Below, piece by piece: positions 34,979 to 45,894 of a stretch of DNA of 64,000 bases (the stretch's first letter is position 1; every line of letters begins with the position of its first letter). A model generated the notes under the pieces. That model was given only the letters and a program-made list of their open reading frames with translations. It did no database searches and had not been told where the DNA came from. A program made the position numbers and the translations under genes. Source of the stretch: Sipunculus nudus (Eukaryota > Annelida > Sipuncula > Golfingiida > Sipunculidae); NCBI GenBank assembly GCA_026874595.1, contig CM049316.1:69303676-69367675 (forward strand), written 5' to 3'.

Positions 34979-35589
34979 CTGAAACATTGAGGAATTTCTG
35001 GTTATTTATTTTGGTGACCGATAAAGCAGTGATAAAAATACGTTTCTATATGAAGGAACGACTGTTTTTTTTTTACAATGGTAACAATTTTTCAACACCT
35101 GACTTAATGAGCCTGACAGTTTGAGTTAATAAAACGACTAATACGTGCATGCATCTGTTGAAGTAGGCAGGTAACGTCCCATTTCGTGTTTTTTGGCGAC
35201 GTCAGTGTTTACATGGACGATAAAGGGATGGATTACGATAATATTATGGCTTAAAAACGGTTTTAAAAATTATATTTATTATTTATAAAGGCTTACCCTT
35301 TTGGCAGTAAGTGTACTAATAGCTATCGAGGTCTTACTAGGAGTTCGCTTCAACATTCTTGGTGTCTAGCCAAGTTTGATCCAGATGCCGCAGGTTCCGG
35401 CGATCGAGCATCGGTACTGACAACGCTGCGTTTACTCTGAGTTGACCGGTTGCTTTCATATTTCCCAGAACCTTTATCATCTGGATTGATGCTGGGGATC
35501 GCCCCAGATACTAAGTCCAACGGTTTCTTATATCAAGCTTTCCATTTTAAATAGATCATAAAGTCATCTGGAACAAGAAAATGTGATAG

Positions 35590-36000
35590 ATTCGGATGAG
35601 TATAAGCGTCAGTAATAGGTTTAGATGAGTATAACCTACAGTGATAGGTTTGACCGAGTAAAACCGTCAGTGAAAGGTTTGGATAAGTATAAACGTCAGT
35701 GATAGGTTTGGAAAAGTATAACTGTCAGTCATAGGTTTTGATGAGTATAAGCGCAAGTGATAGGTTTGGCCGAGTTAAACCGTCAGTGATAGGTTCGGAT
35801 AAGTATAACTGTCAAGCATAGGTTTGGATAAGTATAACCCTCAGTGATAGGTTTGGCTAAGTGTAAACGTCAGTTATAGGTTTGGGTAAGTATAACCGTC
35901 AGTGATAGGTTTGGAGAAGTATAACCATCAATTATAGGTTTGGTCGAGTATAACCGTCAGTGATAGGTTTGGACGACTATAACCGTCAGTGATAGCTTTT
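35590..36000. repeat. Minisatellite, period about 29 bases, about 14 copies
   Basis: Tandem units on the pattern GATAGGTTTGGATAAGTATA plus ACCGTCAGT, with scattered substitutions and occasional length changes. The array begins near 35590 and fades at about 36000 (GATAGCTTTTACAGC). Confidence 0.9.
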
Positions 36001-36427
36001 ACAGCTTTAGCCCATGAAATGTTGACGGTTTAAAAACATTGATCAGAGTACTAGACACTTAAATATATATTCATGTAATATATATCAGGCATCACAAAGT
36101 GTTCTTGGATGACACCTATTGATTTATGCATTAGATAATAGCTCTATAACATTGTACACGTCAGTTTGACATCAGCAGTGAGTCGCGGCAATGAGTATCC
36201 AAGCTGTACTTTATAAATGTATCAGAGTCATCTGTGTGGAACTAAGCGCTCTGCTCAATCTTAGTGCAATGACAGCCTGGTACCTGCAGTTAACAGTGAT
36301 TGCCAACACTTCCAAGTGATCAGTGATGTTCAACTCTACTGACGAGCAGGTATCCGTTGAAGGTAAATTCTTATTGTCGGTACTCAGCCGCGTACACCAA
36401 TGTTATCACGAAACGATATTTTTTCAA

Positions 36428-36429
<2 letters not shown>

Positions 36430-36465
<36 letters not shown>
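36430..36465. repeat. (CT)n microsatellite
   Basis: Pure CT run of about 36 bases. Confidence 0.95.
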
Positions 36466-36470
<5 letters not shown>

Positions 36471-36516
36471 GTATACTTTAGGTATAACAAATATCTTGAA
36501 TATAAATTTGGTTATA

Positions 36517-36660
36517 CAGTAACTGCAATCTCGTTAAAGCGATCACCACGAGAAAATGACAATTTTTCATGGTTTTTCATTTATTCGCTCTTTATATCAT
36601 ATATTTATACCTCGGAATAGCGTGCACCTTATACAAACGGCCACTTATTTTGGTCCCAGT
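36517..36660 (+). mobile_element. Left part of a pogo/Tigger-like element
   Basis: After a TATA flank it starts CAGTAACTGCAATCTCG and continues TTAAAGCGATCACC, then has ACCTCGGAATAGCG, GGCCACTTATTTTGGTCCC. The terminus and the GGTCCC block parallel the elements at 6929 and 12386, though as a distinct subfamily. No right end is evident. Confidence 0.45.
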
Positions 36661-37725
36661 GCATTACACCGTTACACCATTAATTAATAAAATTAATAAA
36701 GGAAGAGGAAACAAGTGCAGCGGGCATAATTCTATGTGTGTTCTCGGATGATCACAGCAGGCCAGGAACAGCTTAGTAACGGCTGCTTAACCTTTCATGA
36801 GGCCTGCCGTTAATTGTATGCGTGATACGCGGGCCACCAGTTTCGATTAACTCGCTAACTAACCGTTAATAAATACTTATGATTGGCTCACATTAAATCA
36901 GTATATGGCTGTTTAGAAACGTTATCGGCTTGGGAAAGCGACCGAGTACCCCTTGAATAAATCAGTGATAAAAATTTCTGGTTTGAAGGACATGTTGCAG
37001 GAGCGAGCTGTGGACGCCAAGTGTCAAAATCGGTAAGCCTAGGTGGACCAGTTTCTGAGGAAATAGAATTTATCAGGGTAAATGAGAATGAACCTCGTTG
37101 ATTTGGAAATTTACTGGTTGGTACTGATGAATTGGTGTTCCAATAATTGTTCGTTAATTTCCGATATACCATTGTTCAATGGCAAATAAAATTCGCAAAG
37201 TAGGCTATGGAATGTAAGGAATATATATATATTTTTTTAATTTGGCCGGCAGGAAAACTGGAGTTTGCAATAAAGCGTATGAGTGTTACTATCCTTCACA
37301 ATGAAATAGGTGAATAAGGAGTGTCAGTGGAGCACGTGATTTGAAAATATAAGTTTAACTGACATTTTAACCCCGGCTGGTATGGCATCGGTATTCTGTT
37401 GAAAGAAAATTCAAATACCTTTTTAAACCTTGTACATATATGTATCAAGTAAAGCATACCAAAAGTTTTATGTTTATCAAGTCATTAGAATCTACCATAA
37501 AATTTCACAATACCTGGCCTGAATCCTCTTAACTTTGTTTTTTACTGAGTGATATAGAAAGTGGCGCTGCTGTGGTAGCGACAAGTTGTTAATATTGTTT
37601 TATCTGTGTGTATTGCGTCAGCAGCACAACGAGTTCCTGTATTTCATGGACTCAGTTATTTTATCTTATCTTATCTAAAAGCATTACTTTAGAATAAAGA
37701 ACAGTGATTGACTGGTGATGAAAAT
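36660..37725. other. No gene recognised
   Basis: Contains a 94-codon minus-strand frame (37172-36888) without a recognisable domain. Nothing else is supported. Confidence 0.3.
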
Positions 37726-37727
37726 AA

Positions 37728-37730
<3 letters not shown>

Positions 37731-37764
<34 letters not shown>

Positions 37765-37781
37765 TTATATATATATATATT
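37731..37781. repeat. (TA)n microsatellite
   Basis: TA-rich run with two TTTA interruptions. Confidence 0.9.
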
Positions 37782-38497
37782 AAATGTATTTAAATTGTAT
37801 CTATATCATGCGCTGATATTTTATTACTAGCTTAATAAATATTCGTGACAGAGTATCATGGCTTTATGTATTATAAAAAAAGGTGTATTGCCCGGTCAGA
37901 TTAAACAAAGTTATGACCGCTGTGATTTGCCAGATCGACCTGAGAGTAAAGTTCAACCCTATCACAGTCAGCCTTTCATCCAATGTGTCAGATGTAAATG
38001 ACATATCATCACGCAAAACTATAATTACACAAGCCTTTATAACTCCCATAGCTCCTGACTTTAACTGCACCAGACTTTCAAGATCTGAAGGACCGCTTTT
38101 TTGTAAACCATGATATGTTTGTGTTGCCAGGCAGGTTCATTGATTTCTTCTTAATGAAGCAGGTGCTCGGTTTTCACTGTACATCTCATATTACTTCATC
38201 AAGGACCGTTTAAGGTGCTGCAATAAAAAAAAGACCAGGAGTTTCTGATGCGGTGGTCTGATTACCGTGATCCATTTGATCGATTAATCTTCTAACTAAA
38301 AGTTGTTTACAGACATCGGATAACCAGTGACAATATCAATATATTATGTAACACAAAAGATTGAGAAAAATCCATATAGAAGAGGCCAAATGATTACCAT
38401 ACTCTTAAGACAATGGAAAACATTAAATTGAGAAAAGTTACACTTTTACACTAACTTGAATACTAGTAACACTTCAGACAAAGGTTAATCCTCAAAA

Positions 38498-38805
38498 AGG
38501 ATTTTACTCCATTTGAGGATAATAAATGGAATACTGAAAGCCAAGTACAATGGTGTATCGGTGAATTATGCACAAATTATTGATTCCTAACTACACAGTA
38601 CTATAATGTGGACAAGGCACTTTTTATTGATTCCGGACTACACAGTGCTGTTTTACTCCATTTGAGGATAATAAATGGAATACTCAAAGCCAAGTACAAT
38701 GGTGTATTGGTGAATTATGCACAGATTATTGATTCCTAACTACACAGTACTATAATGTGGACAAGGCACTTTTTATTGATTCTGGACTACACAGTGCTGC
38801 AATGT
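38498..38805. repeat. Tandem duplication, period 149 bases
   Basis: A segment starting TTTTACTCCATTTGAGGATA at about 38502 recurs at 38651 with a handful of substitutions and runs through ACACAGTGCTG in both copies. It is followed by shorter diverged repeats to about 39060. Confidence 0.9.
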
Positions 38806-39060
38806 GGATTAGGCACTAATTATTGATTCTGGAATACACTGGGCTATAATGTGGACGGGGTACTAATTATTGATTCTAGACACTTTTTATTGATTCTTGA
38901 CAACACAGTGCTATAATGTGGATTAGGCACCAATTATTAATTCTGGAATACACACTGCTACAATGTGAATAAGGCACTAATAAGTGGTACTTGATTACAA
39001 AGTGATACTTTATGGATTAGCCATTGAATATTGATTCCGGACTATGCAGTGCCAACGCTT
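38805..39060. repeat. Diverged minisatellite, period about 57-60 bases
   Basis: Units built on ATTGATTCTGGA, ACACAGTGCTATAATGTGG and AGGCACTAATT recur four to five times with decay. The same unit forms the second half of the preceding 149-base duplication. The array ends about 120 bases before the GPCR start codon. Confidence 0.8.
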
Positions 39061-39185
39061 GTTTTTGATAATTGATTACGCGTTGACTATCGATTCTGGA
39101 TTATTTTTTATCCGAGTGAGAACAAACACCATTGGGTGCGCGATGTCAGAAAACCCATATTCTGCAGAAAAAGGCAAACATCAAA

Positions 39186-40322
39186 ATGAATATAAATGAA
39201 ACATACAAGTATCAAAACACAACAGTGTTGATGGATATAAATATGACAATTCCAAAATCAGCGCCATCGTCCGTTGTATTCAACACAACCCATAAATGGA
39301 CCAATGTTCCAATTAACCTAACAAATAGTCCAGCAAAAAAGGACTATTATGAAGAATTAGCAAGTCAAATATACGATAATTTCTTAAACTGTTCAATCAT
39401 ATTTGGGTGCATAGGAAACATATGTGCAATTATTATAATGCTTACCTCAAAGAAAACCAGAAATAGTGTATATGGACTTCAGATTATATGTTTAACATTA
39501 TCTGATTCACTATATTTGTTGTCCGTCCAACTAAGGGAGAAAAGCACTGACGCATTACAGTGTAAAATATTTTGCGCAATAGGATACACTGCAGCAACAA
39601 CCACGAGTTTTCTCGTCGTGTGTATCAGTATCATCAGATATTTAGTCGTTCGTTTTCCGCTACGCAATAAGCTGCACTCAAAATATCAAAACAGTGTCTT
39701 ACTTATTATCTTGATGTTTATATTGGGTCTTTCAATTGGGATACCTAAATCACTGATCGCAGTTGATTACGAAAACGGCTGCTGGTTAAAAACAGCAAAC
39801 TATGATCTGTACTTTAACATTTTCATTGTTGCTTATTCAGCAATCTTCGATTTTACTTTTAGCGGCATAATTTTTATGTTTTCTTTGCTTACAATTCGTA
39901 CACTTTTGTCGTCGTCTCGTCATCTGTACGAAAATGGAGCTCTCTCCACCCAAGAAGTCAGAAGAAATCGTCGGGAGAGAAACATAACAAATACTTTGCT
40001 TGTAATTGCCCTGTTTTATGTTGCAACACACGTGCCTTATGTAGTTGCTTATATTGTTTACATAAAATACCAAACACCGGTGAATTTCCTCGTCATGACA
40101 ATAACTAAATGTTGGTACACGATGACCTATTCAGCAGATATATTGCTCTATGCCGTCGGCAGCTCATCATTTAGAAAGCAGGCACTACACTTGGTCAAAT
40201 GCCGAGAGTGTTCCAGTGACACAAAAACGACAAAAACCTCAAATTACGGCCACAGCCAAAAAGAAAAAAGAGAAAGAGTGGACACTGAATGTGAACCAGA
40301 GTACATCGATACATATATGTAA
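39186..40322 (+). CDS. Rhodopsin-like G protein-coupled receptor, 378 aa, intronless
   Basis: Seven hydrophobic helices: about 66-87, 96-114, 129-154, 168-188, 205-236, 268-292 and 302-324. TM1 has the class A GN motif (GCIGN) and TM2 LTLSD. The disulfide pair is probably Cys 126 with Cys 199. The DRY box is IRY (150-152), TM6 has HVPY in place of CWxP, and TM7 has DILLY in place of NPxxY. The long N-terminus carries several NxT glycosylation sites, and the tail is charged. The ATG at 39186 was chosen because the upstream open frame begins only with TTG; a TTCTGCAG acceptor-like site at 39161-39168 may mark a 5' UTR intron. The ligand is unknown. Relatives at 41277-41751 and 48253 suggest a local expansion. 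Confidence 0.9.
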   Translation: MNINETYKYQNTTVLMDINMTIPKSAPSSVVFNTTHKWTNVPINLTNSPAKKDYYEELASQIYDNFLNCSIIFGCIGNICAIIIMLTSKKTRNSVYGLQIICLTLSDSLYLLSVQLREKSTDALQCKIFCAIGYTAATTTSFLVVCISIIRYLVVRFPLRNKLHSKYQNSVLLIILMFILGLSIGIPKSLIAVDYENGCWLKTANYDLYFNIFIVAYSAIFDFTFSGIIFMFSLLTIRTLLSSSRHLYENGALSTQEVRRNRRERNITNTLLVIALFYVATHVPYVVAYIVYIKYQTPVNFLVMTITKCWYTMTYSADILLYAVGSSSFRKQALHLVKCRECSSDTKTTKTSNYGHSQKEKRERVDTECEPEYIDTYM

Positions 40323-40577
40323 CATTCATTTAAACAAAACTAATGATGTCGATTACGACAATTGAGGTCAACTCTGGAGATATGCACACAGCCTGCCTAT
40401 TTTGCAGTTTTTATGATGTCATAGTTGTAATAGAAAGATATCACATGGTTAAGTCCAGACACTTCAATAAGCCGACCTATATACATATACCTATATAGAT
40501 GAGTATGTCTTGTTATAATATATTTAATATAGCTTATGTATGTGGTCAATAGCAAATATATTGCGATTTTTATCAGA

Positions 40578-40583
40578 AATAAA
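40578..40583 (+). promoter_or_regulatory. Candidate polyadenylation signal of the GPCR gene
   Basis: AATAAA in the sense orientation, about 255 bases downstream of the GPCR stop codon. Confidence 0.45.
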
Positions 40584-41276
40584 TTATTAGTTCAAATTCC
40601 ATAACGTGCATTTTAAAGCATCGGGTGTAAAAGAGACATTAAATGGTGTGTTTTATTTTATAATCATTGTGTCCTCCCGGTTTATATTTACTGTAGTATG
40701 TCGCAACATGTTAAATAAAACAGCTCCCTTCTTGCGATTGTATATTGATTTTTTCGTGTTTTTTTTTTTATTATATTGTTTCTATGGCCCATTTATATAG
40801 AATTGATGAATATAAGGGAACAAAGCTTTGCAACAAAACACAATTTAGATGTATGAATCTCCAGATGAAAGCATCGCATCAATTAGTTAAATTGATAGTT
40901 TAACAATCTGAATTCATATCAATTATCCTAACATATTCCGTTCCAAGGGATTGATGAGATACTGAGAAAGAAGCGACGTTGTGGCATCTTCTATATCGCC
41001 TACATTTTATACTATTGGTAGGACATTTTGCCGTATTAAGAGATAACTTATTCACAGTAAATATGCCAGTAATTTTTTGAGCAGGTGTTAGCAAAAATAA
41101 TTCTCATGTCATGTTATCTAGATAATACCACATTAGGAGGTTTTCTCAATCAATTCATACATCACAAAAAAATTGATATCAAATTAAATTGCGTCATAAA
41201 TTCCATGCATGAAATCTTAATCTGTCCTGCTCAATTATAAATATTCCACACTTCTGTTTGTTCTATATGCCTGTGT

Positions 41277-41751
41277 CTACAAAAGCTTCGTACACAGCTG
41301 TTGCCCGTAAATGTAATCCTTGAATAGGTGAAGAAATAAAAAGTCGCGCCGAGTCTTTCCAGAAATATATAAGTAACCGCAATGCAAGACATATTCATGA
41401 AATACGACAACATATAAAATCTTGTGATTTTTCTTTTCCTGTTGTTTTCGTTTCTGTTTATGCAACAGGGACAAAATAATAATTGTACCGCTGAACACGA
41501 AAATGCATATTGTAAAACACACAAACGAGACAACATGAAACTGGACGGGATCATAGTTTTCAAACGAGCAACAATAAGAACCGTTTAAAGTCAGTTGTGA
41601 TAGACATTGGAGCACCAGTACCGAGGCTCGTCACATATGTGAATACAATGCATGCAACAACGTATCTGTATTTAGATATCCACATGGAGCGCAATGGATA
41701 AACGACAAGCATAAACCGCCTGATGCTTATAAATAGGACATTAAACTTGAA
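41277..41751 (-). pseudogene. Frameshifted rhodopsin-like GPCR fragment (TM3 to TM5)
   Basis: From 41751 the minus strand reads FKFNVLFISIRRFMLVV, then YPLRSMWISKYR, a TM4-like helix and GAPMSITTDFK to a stop at 41560. The next frame, from about 41590, continues NGSYCCSFENYDPVQFHVV, a TM5-like helix and HKQKRKQ. The blocks align in order with TM3 to TM5 of the intact receptor at 39186 (ISIIRYLVVRFPLRN, SKYQ). TM1, TM2 and a convincing TM6-TM7 are missing. One frameshift plus missing ends means a dead paralogue, in inverted orientation. Confidence 0.7.
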
Positions 41752-41831
41752 TCAACTTGTCGCCATGGATCAAGGGCACTAGACCGTGCGAAAATGAAAC
41801 GATAAAACCGACATCGTAGAAGTTGAATGTC

Positions 41832-41874
41832 AGTCACCTGATGTGCCGATGAGGCGAAACCGGCGGTAGTTACT
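41832..41874 (+). ncRNA. Candidate degenerate hammerhead ribozyme
   Basis: Order on the plus strand: CTGATGT core (41838-41844, A9 changed to T), stem II GCC/GGC (45-47 with 53-55 of 418xx) around GATGA, GAAA (41856-41859), stem III ACC/GGT around GGC, and A at the cleavage position (41868). Stem I pairs GTCAC with GTTAC, with one mismatch. About 95 bases downstream a (TA)n tract begins, the same spacing as at the intact ribozyme at 25459. It is probably a decayed Penelope-like element end. The A9 change would be expected to impair cleavage. Confidence 0.45.
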
Positions 41875-41961
41875 CAGACCTTTATATATACCATGCTCAG
41901 TTACTTAACATAGAGCACTGTGTGGCCGCGGAGGAAAGACTGCATTCTCGCAGATCATTTC

Positions 41962-41963
<2 letters not shown>

Positions 41964-42005
<42 letters not shown>
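41964..42005. repeat. (TA)n microsatellite
   Basis: TA run interrupted once by ACA. It lies about 95 bases past the degenerate hammerhead. Confidence 0.95.
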
Positions 42006-42008
<3 letters not shown>

Positions 42009-43930
42009 CTGCTTTTACAGTCAGCGAGGTGTTGAAGATATAGACCAGATTGTAGATTAATTATTCCCCTTGAATATTGCGCGTTGCCGTTTATAAAATC
42101 CCGTTATTAATAGAAAAGGAACGGCTATTTAGGAACTTACGCTGCACGTGTTACTTTTAGTTTAATTAGAATGTCCCGTACCGTGTAATTTCTTTGCATA
42201 ACAGTTGCTCCTTGGCCACACTGGCGTCATTATCGATCATGTCAAGCACAGCTACCCATCCATGTTAGTTCTGTTCCACCAAGTCATGGTGGCTTTGTTG
42301 TCAAACTACTCATTTGCATCAAGGTAGCTGTTGCTAACAGAACTTCCTTATTTCGGTCGCATGGTACAAGTTAAAGGAGGTAACTTTAATGGACGCACTA
42401 CTACTTTGCTAGCGAATTTGTAAAATGAGCATGCACAGACATCGATCTAACAACTATTTTCTCATTGCGACACGTTTCACTCATCTATCCATAAATATGA
42501 AAAAAAAGTAAGAACGTTGAATACAAGAATCATAAAATATATTGCATGGCAGACAAACAAAGATCATCCATAAATTGATTTTTACAAATTTAAAGATAGG
42601 GTAACAACCGTTTTAGAAACAAAATTTACAAAAATTCAAATATGGAAATAATAATAAGTGTACATACTGTACATTTGACTATATATTGCTTTTTTAAATA
42701 ATTTCATTGAGTTGAAAAGTTTAAAAATATTTTTCCAGCTTTGTTTATTTTTACATAAGAACTATTTTATATAGATACGTATATCAGGAAAAAAATCAAA
42801 TTAATTAAAAAACAAAATTAAATAACATTATCTGATAACTTATACAGTGCAATTTGATTATCTTAAAAGAAATCAATATGGGCTATTAAAGTTCTTTCTG
42901 TGCAGGCAAAAGTGTGATCAAAATTAGCCCCATTTCTTTACTTCCAGACTGGAAAGGAACTGCCTGGCGGGGCAGGGTTAATTAAGCTGGAGTTGAGTGG
43001 GGTATGAATTGAGTATTAGTCAATGAGAGATGGGTGTGGTAGTGCCTAGGGCTGTTAAAAAAAATGTGTTTGAATATGTCATCACAGCATGTAGATTACT
43101 CTTAATTAATCATGTGACACGTGATATGAAATAGCAAATTTACTGATAAAAATTATATCACATTTTTTTAACAGACATATGTAACATACACTATCGTGAT
43201 ACTGTCTTATTATTTAAAATTGTAAGATAGTCAAGGGCCGTCATTTTTTCTCTATTTGAATGGAGCTCTGCAAATTACATAGTTTTGTATAACACACTTG
43301 CCACCTGCAAGAACACTAATAAACACCTGTTATTATTATCATCATTATTATAACTGTCATTAAATGTAGTTGAATAAACAGGTAATAAAACTAACATTGA
43401 TTATTATATGATTTATCATAATATTCATAAATAACGTATGTTTGATTAATAAATATAAGCCGTGTAATCATTATATTAATGATGCAAAGGATAAAGTATT
43501 TGTCACAACAACAAAGACATCAATCATTGCCAAAATTGCGCGCTTCATACTAGTTTATCGCTCACATGACGACTACAGGCATGACTTATTCAATAGCGTA
43601 CGAATGTATAATGTCATATATTTCATGAGCTCTGCGATTTGAGATGAGAGGGACAAAATATGTCAAAGTCTGGATCTTCTAGATCGTCTTGAATCATTTG
43701 GGGTATGCGGGGGCGCTTTGAGGATTACCATTATTCGTCACAGTCCCGATATTGGGTCCCCATACCCTAAAAGTATAGTTTGACAAACATTTGTATATCA
43801 TACAGTTTAACATTTTCTCAAAAGACAATATTATATTTGTACATGACTGTCTTGCTTGAATGAAAAAAAAATATTTTCAAACAGCCCTCGAGAAATTGTA
43901 AATGGTGGCGCCCATGAGCTTAGGGATGGA
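42006..43930. other. No gene recognised
   Basis: AT-rich DNA with short frames only. A small imperfect inverted pair, AGTTCTGTT and AACAGAACT, flanks about 60 bases near 42268-42342; its significance is unclear. Confidence 0.3.
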
Positions 43931-43938
43931 TTGTTCAT

Positions 43939-43984
43939 TAAGATAAGATAAGATGAGATAAGATAAGATAAGAGATAAGATATA
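43939..43984. repeat. (GATAA)n microsatellite
   Basis: Repeated AAGATAAGAT units with minor interruptions over about 45 bases. Confidence 0.85.
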
Positions 43985-44519
43985 CTGTATGAATCCCAAG
44001 CTTGGAAATTACATTGTGTCCGAACAAATATATAAATAGAAATCAATTACTATAATAGGCCTAATTAAAATATACCAAAATTCACCCTAAAGCACTATAA
44101 AAAGTACAAAACATGACTGGATACAAGATACAATAATTACATATATGATATACGTAAATAAATACAATACCTATCATGCACGGACTAACACATGAACAAT
44201 GCACATAATGGGTAGTCACAGGAAATGGGCCTAAAATCTGTCCAGGCACTGACAGCCCTGCCACCTGGCGGTTTCCTGTATACCTAATATAATTAAATAA
44301 AATATGTCTATGCACGTTTCTATAGGCGGATGGTTTACGTGTGACTAAAATTCCATCCAGGTTAGATACGCAACCAAATAAACTAAGCTAAAGAAAGACT
44401 CGCAAAGTAAAACTTAAATAATATTATTAACAATTTATATACTAATTATAATAATGATTCCTTTCGGTTACATGAAAGACTGTAAAGGTGAGACACTCAT
44501 GTTTAAAAACAAATAAAAT

Positions 44520-44976
44520 ACTAAGCTTTGAAGTAGGTGTGTCTTCAAATCAAGAAAATCGCCAAGTTCCAGATAAGTACGATCTCTGGGGCTGCAGAGG
44601 AGCCGTTCATTACATAATCAAGTCCATACTCAATAAATGACAGGATAATATCCTAAACCAGGCAAGGTGAGCATCATTAAAGTCCGAAAGATAAGTGCAA
44701 CCCATACGGGAGTTGGCGGTTGGGGCTTTATACGGGAAATTCGTCGGGACGTCAGAGTGTTTATCCAATTCAAGTTTAATAATACAACACGACTTATCCG
44801 CTGCATAATAAAAGTCAGGGTTCTTCTTCTTGGATACCACTGTTGATCTGTTGTTCTCTGTGCTTGTTCCGCCTCACTTGTCTCCGCTCGAGCCGACTCT
44901 TGTGTCCCTCTAGCTTTGTTGTAGCCACTCGGCCTTTGCATACGGAGTCACAATGGCACCATCACACCATCCCCCT
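44520..44976 (-). mobile_element. Candidate gypsy 3' LTR with polypurine tract
   Basis: On the minus strand a polypurine-like CAGGGGGATGG (44977-44967) is followed by TGTGATGG, a plausible LTR start, at about 44966. An ATTAAA signal lies near 44780. The segment lies about 430 bases downstream of the gypsy RNase H remnant in the same orientation, which supports the call. The 3' end of the LTR is a guess because no second copy is present. Confidence 0.4.
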
Positions 44977-45403
44977 GAAAATAAAAAGAAATTTTATGAC
45001 ACCAATATGAGTAAAATTTTGTTACTTTAAGACAAGTAGGCATTAAGATAACTCCGTTTATCACATAGACAAAAAAAATCATCAGTTAAATAGGATAAAC
45101 ATACATACTTTTAAATAAGATCGCTTATGTTTAACTATTAAGTTTATCAATACTTTCACATCAATAGACATATATAGTTCATAATCATTCCTCTATCCCT
45201 GTGATCGACGCACAAAACCTCCGACGCATCTACCTCCCCAAACATTACTGTGATTACGCATATCAAAACGTACTCCACTTGCAGTTTATGCACACAATTC
45301 ATACTAACATCTTTCACCGCTCTAGAGCTACTGCACTTATTTGCAAATCTCTCAGTATCCATCTCCAACAACTGAATACATCATTAATACAAATCAACAT
45401 CAA

Positions 45404-45890
45404 TTAATAGCATCTGGAAAATCCGTCAGCTGTGACATTAACCCTTCCTCTCACGTATGTCACAATGATATTGTACTCTTGTAAGAACAGACTCCAATTT
45501 GATAATCGTCTGTTCTTTTTTTTCAAGAATACCAATAGATTGTGATCTGTATAGACCACTAACGGACGTAAAGCTGTTCTGACATGGGCTTCAAGATACA
45601 GTTTTGCTAAGATAAGTGCCAATAATTCTTTCTAAGTGATTGAATTATTCCTTTGACAATCTTTGAATTTCTTTGAGAAATAACATACAGGATGACCAAT
45701 ACCTTGTTCCTCTTCTTCAATCATGATAGCTCCATCAGCCTGTTTACTAGCATCAACAGCTTATTTTAAATCTTTATCAAAAGCGGGTGCTTTCAGTACG
45801 GAAGTGTTGATCATCATGGATTTTTATTTTTCAAAAGCATCTTTGCATTCTTGAGCCCAAAGAAACTCCCTCAAGTTGAAGGAGCCCTGT
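45404..45890 (-). pseudogene. Ty3/gypsy pol remnant: RT end and RNase H
   Basis: One frame on the minus strand contains FLWAQECKDAFEK, LKAPAFDK, DASKQADGAIM, GHPVCYFSKKF, KELLALILA, PLVVYTDHNLLVFL, LFLQEYNIIVTYVRG and DGFSR. This is the classic end of gypsy reverse transcriptase and the RNase H domain (YTDH and ADxxSR motifs). Three in-frame stops interrupt it. No integrase follows. It is a dead transposon copy. Confidence 0.85.
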
Positions 45891-45894
45891 AATT

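Noticed and set aside
35590-36000. Tandem array considered as a CRISPR-like repeat
   Set aside because: Units are contiguous without unique spacers, and the genome is eukaryotic, so it is a minisatellite.
36888-37172. Minus-strand frame of 94 codons
   Set aside because: No recognisable motif, no supporting splice sites, and typical of chance frames in this base composition.
37864-38110. Minus-strand frame with alternating hydrophobic pattern (GVIKACVIIVLRDD)
   Set aside because: Looks protein-like, but no family was recognised and no flanking exon supports it. Kept only as a note.
42262-42345. Possible small hairpin element with AGTTCTGTT/AACAGAACT ends
   Set aside because: Only 9 paired bases and no target duplication. 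Too weak to call a MITE.
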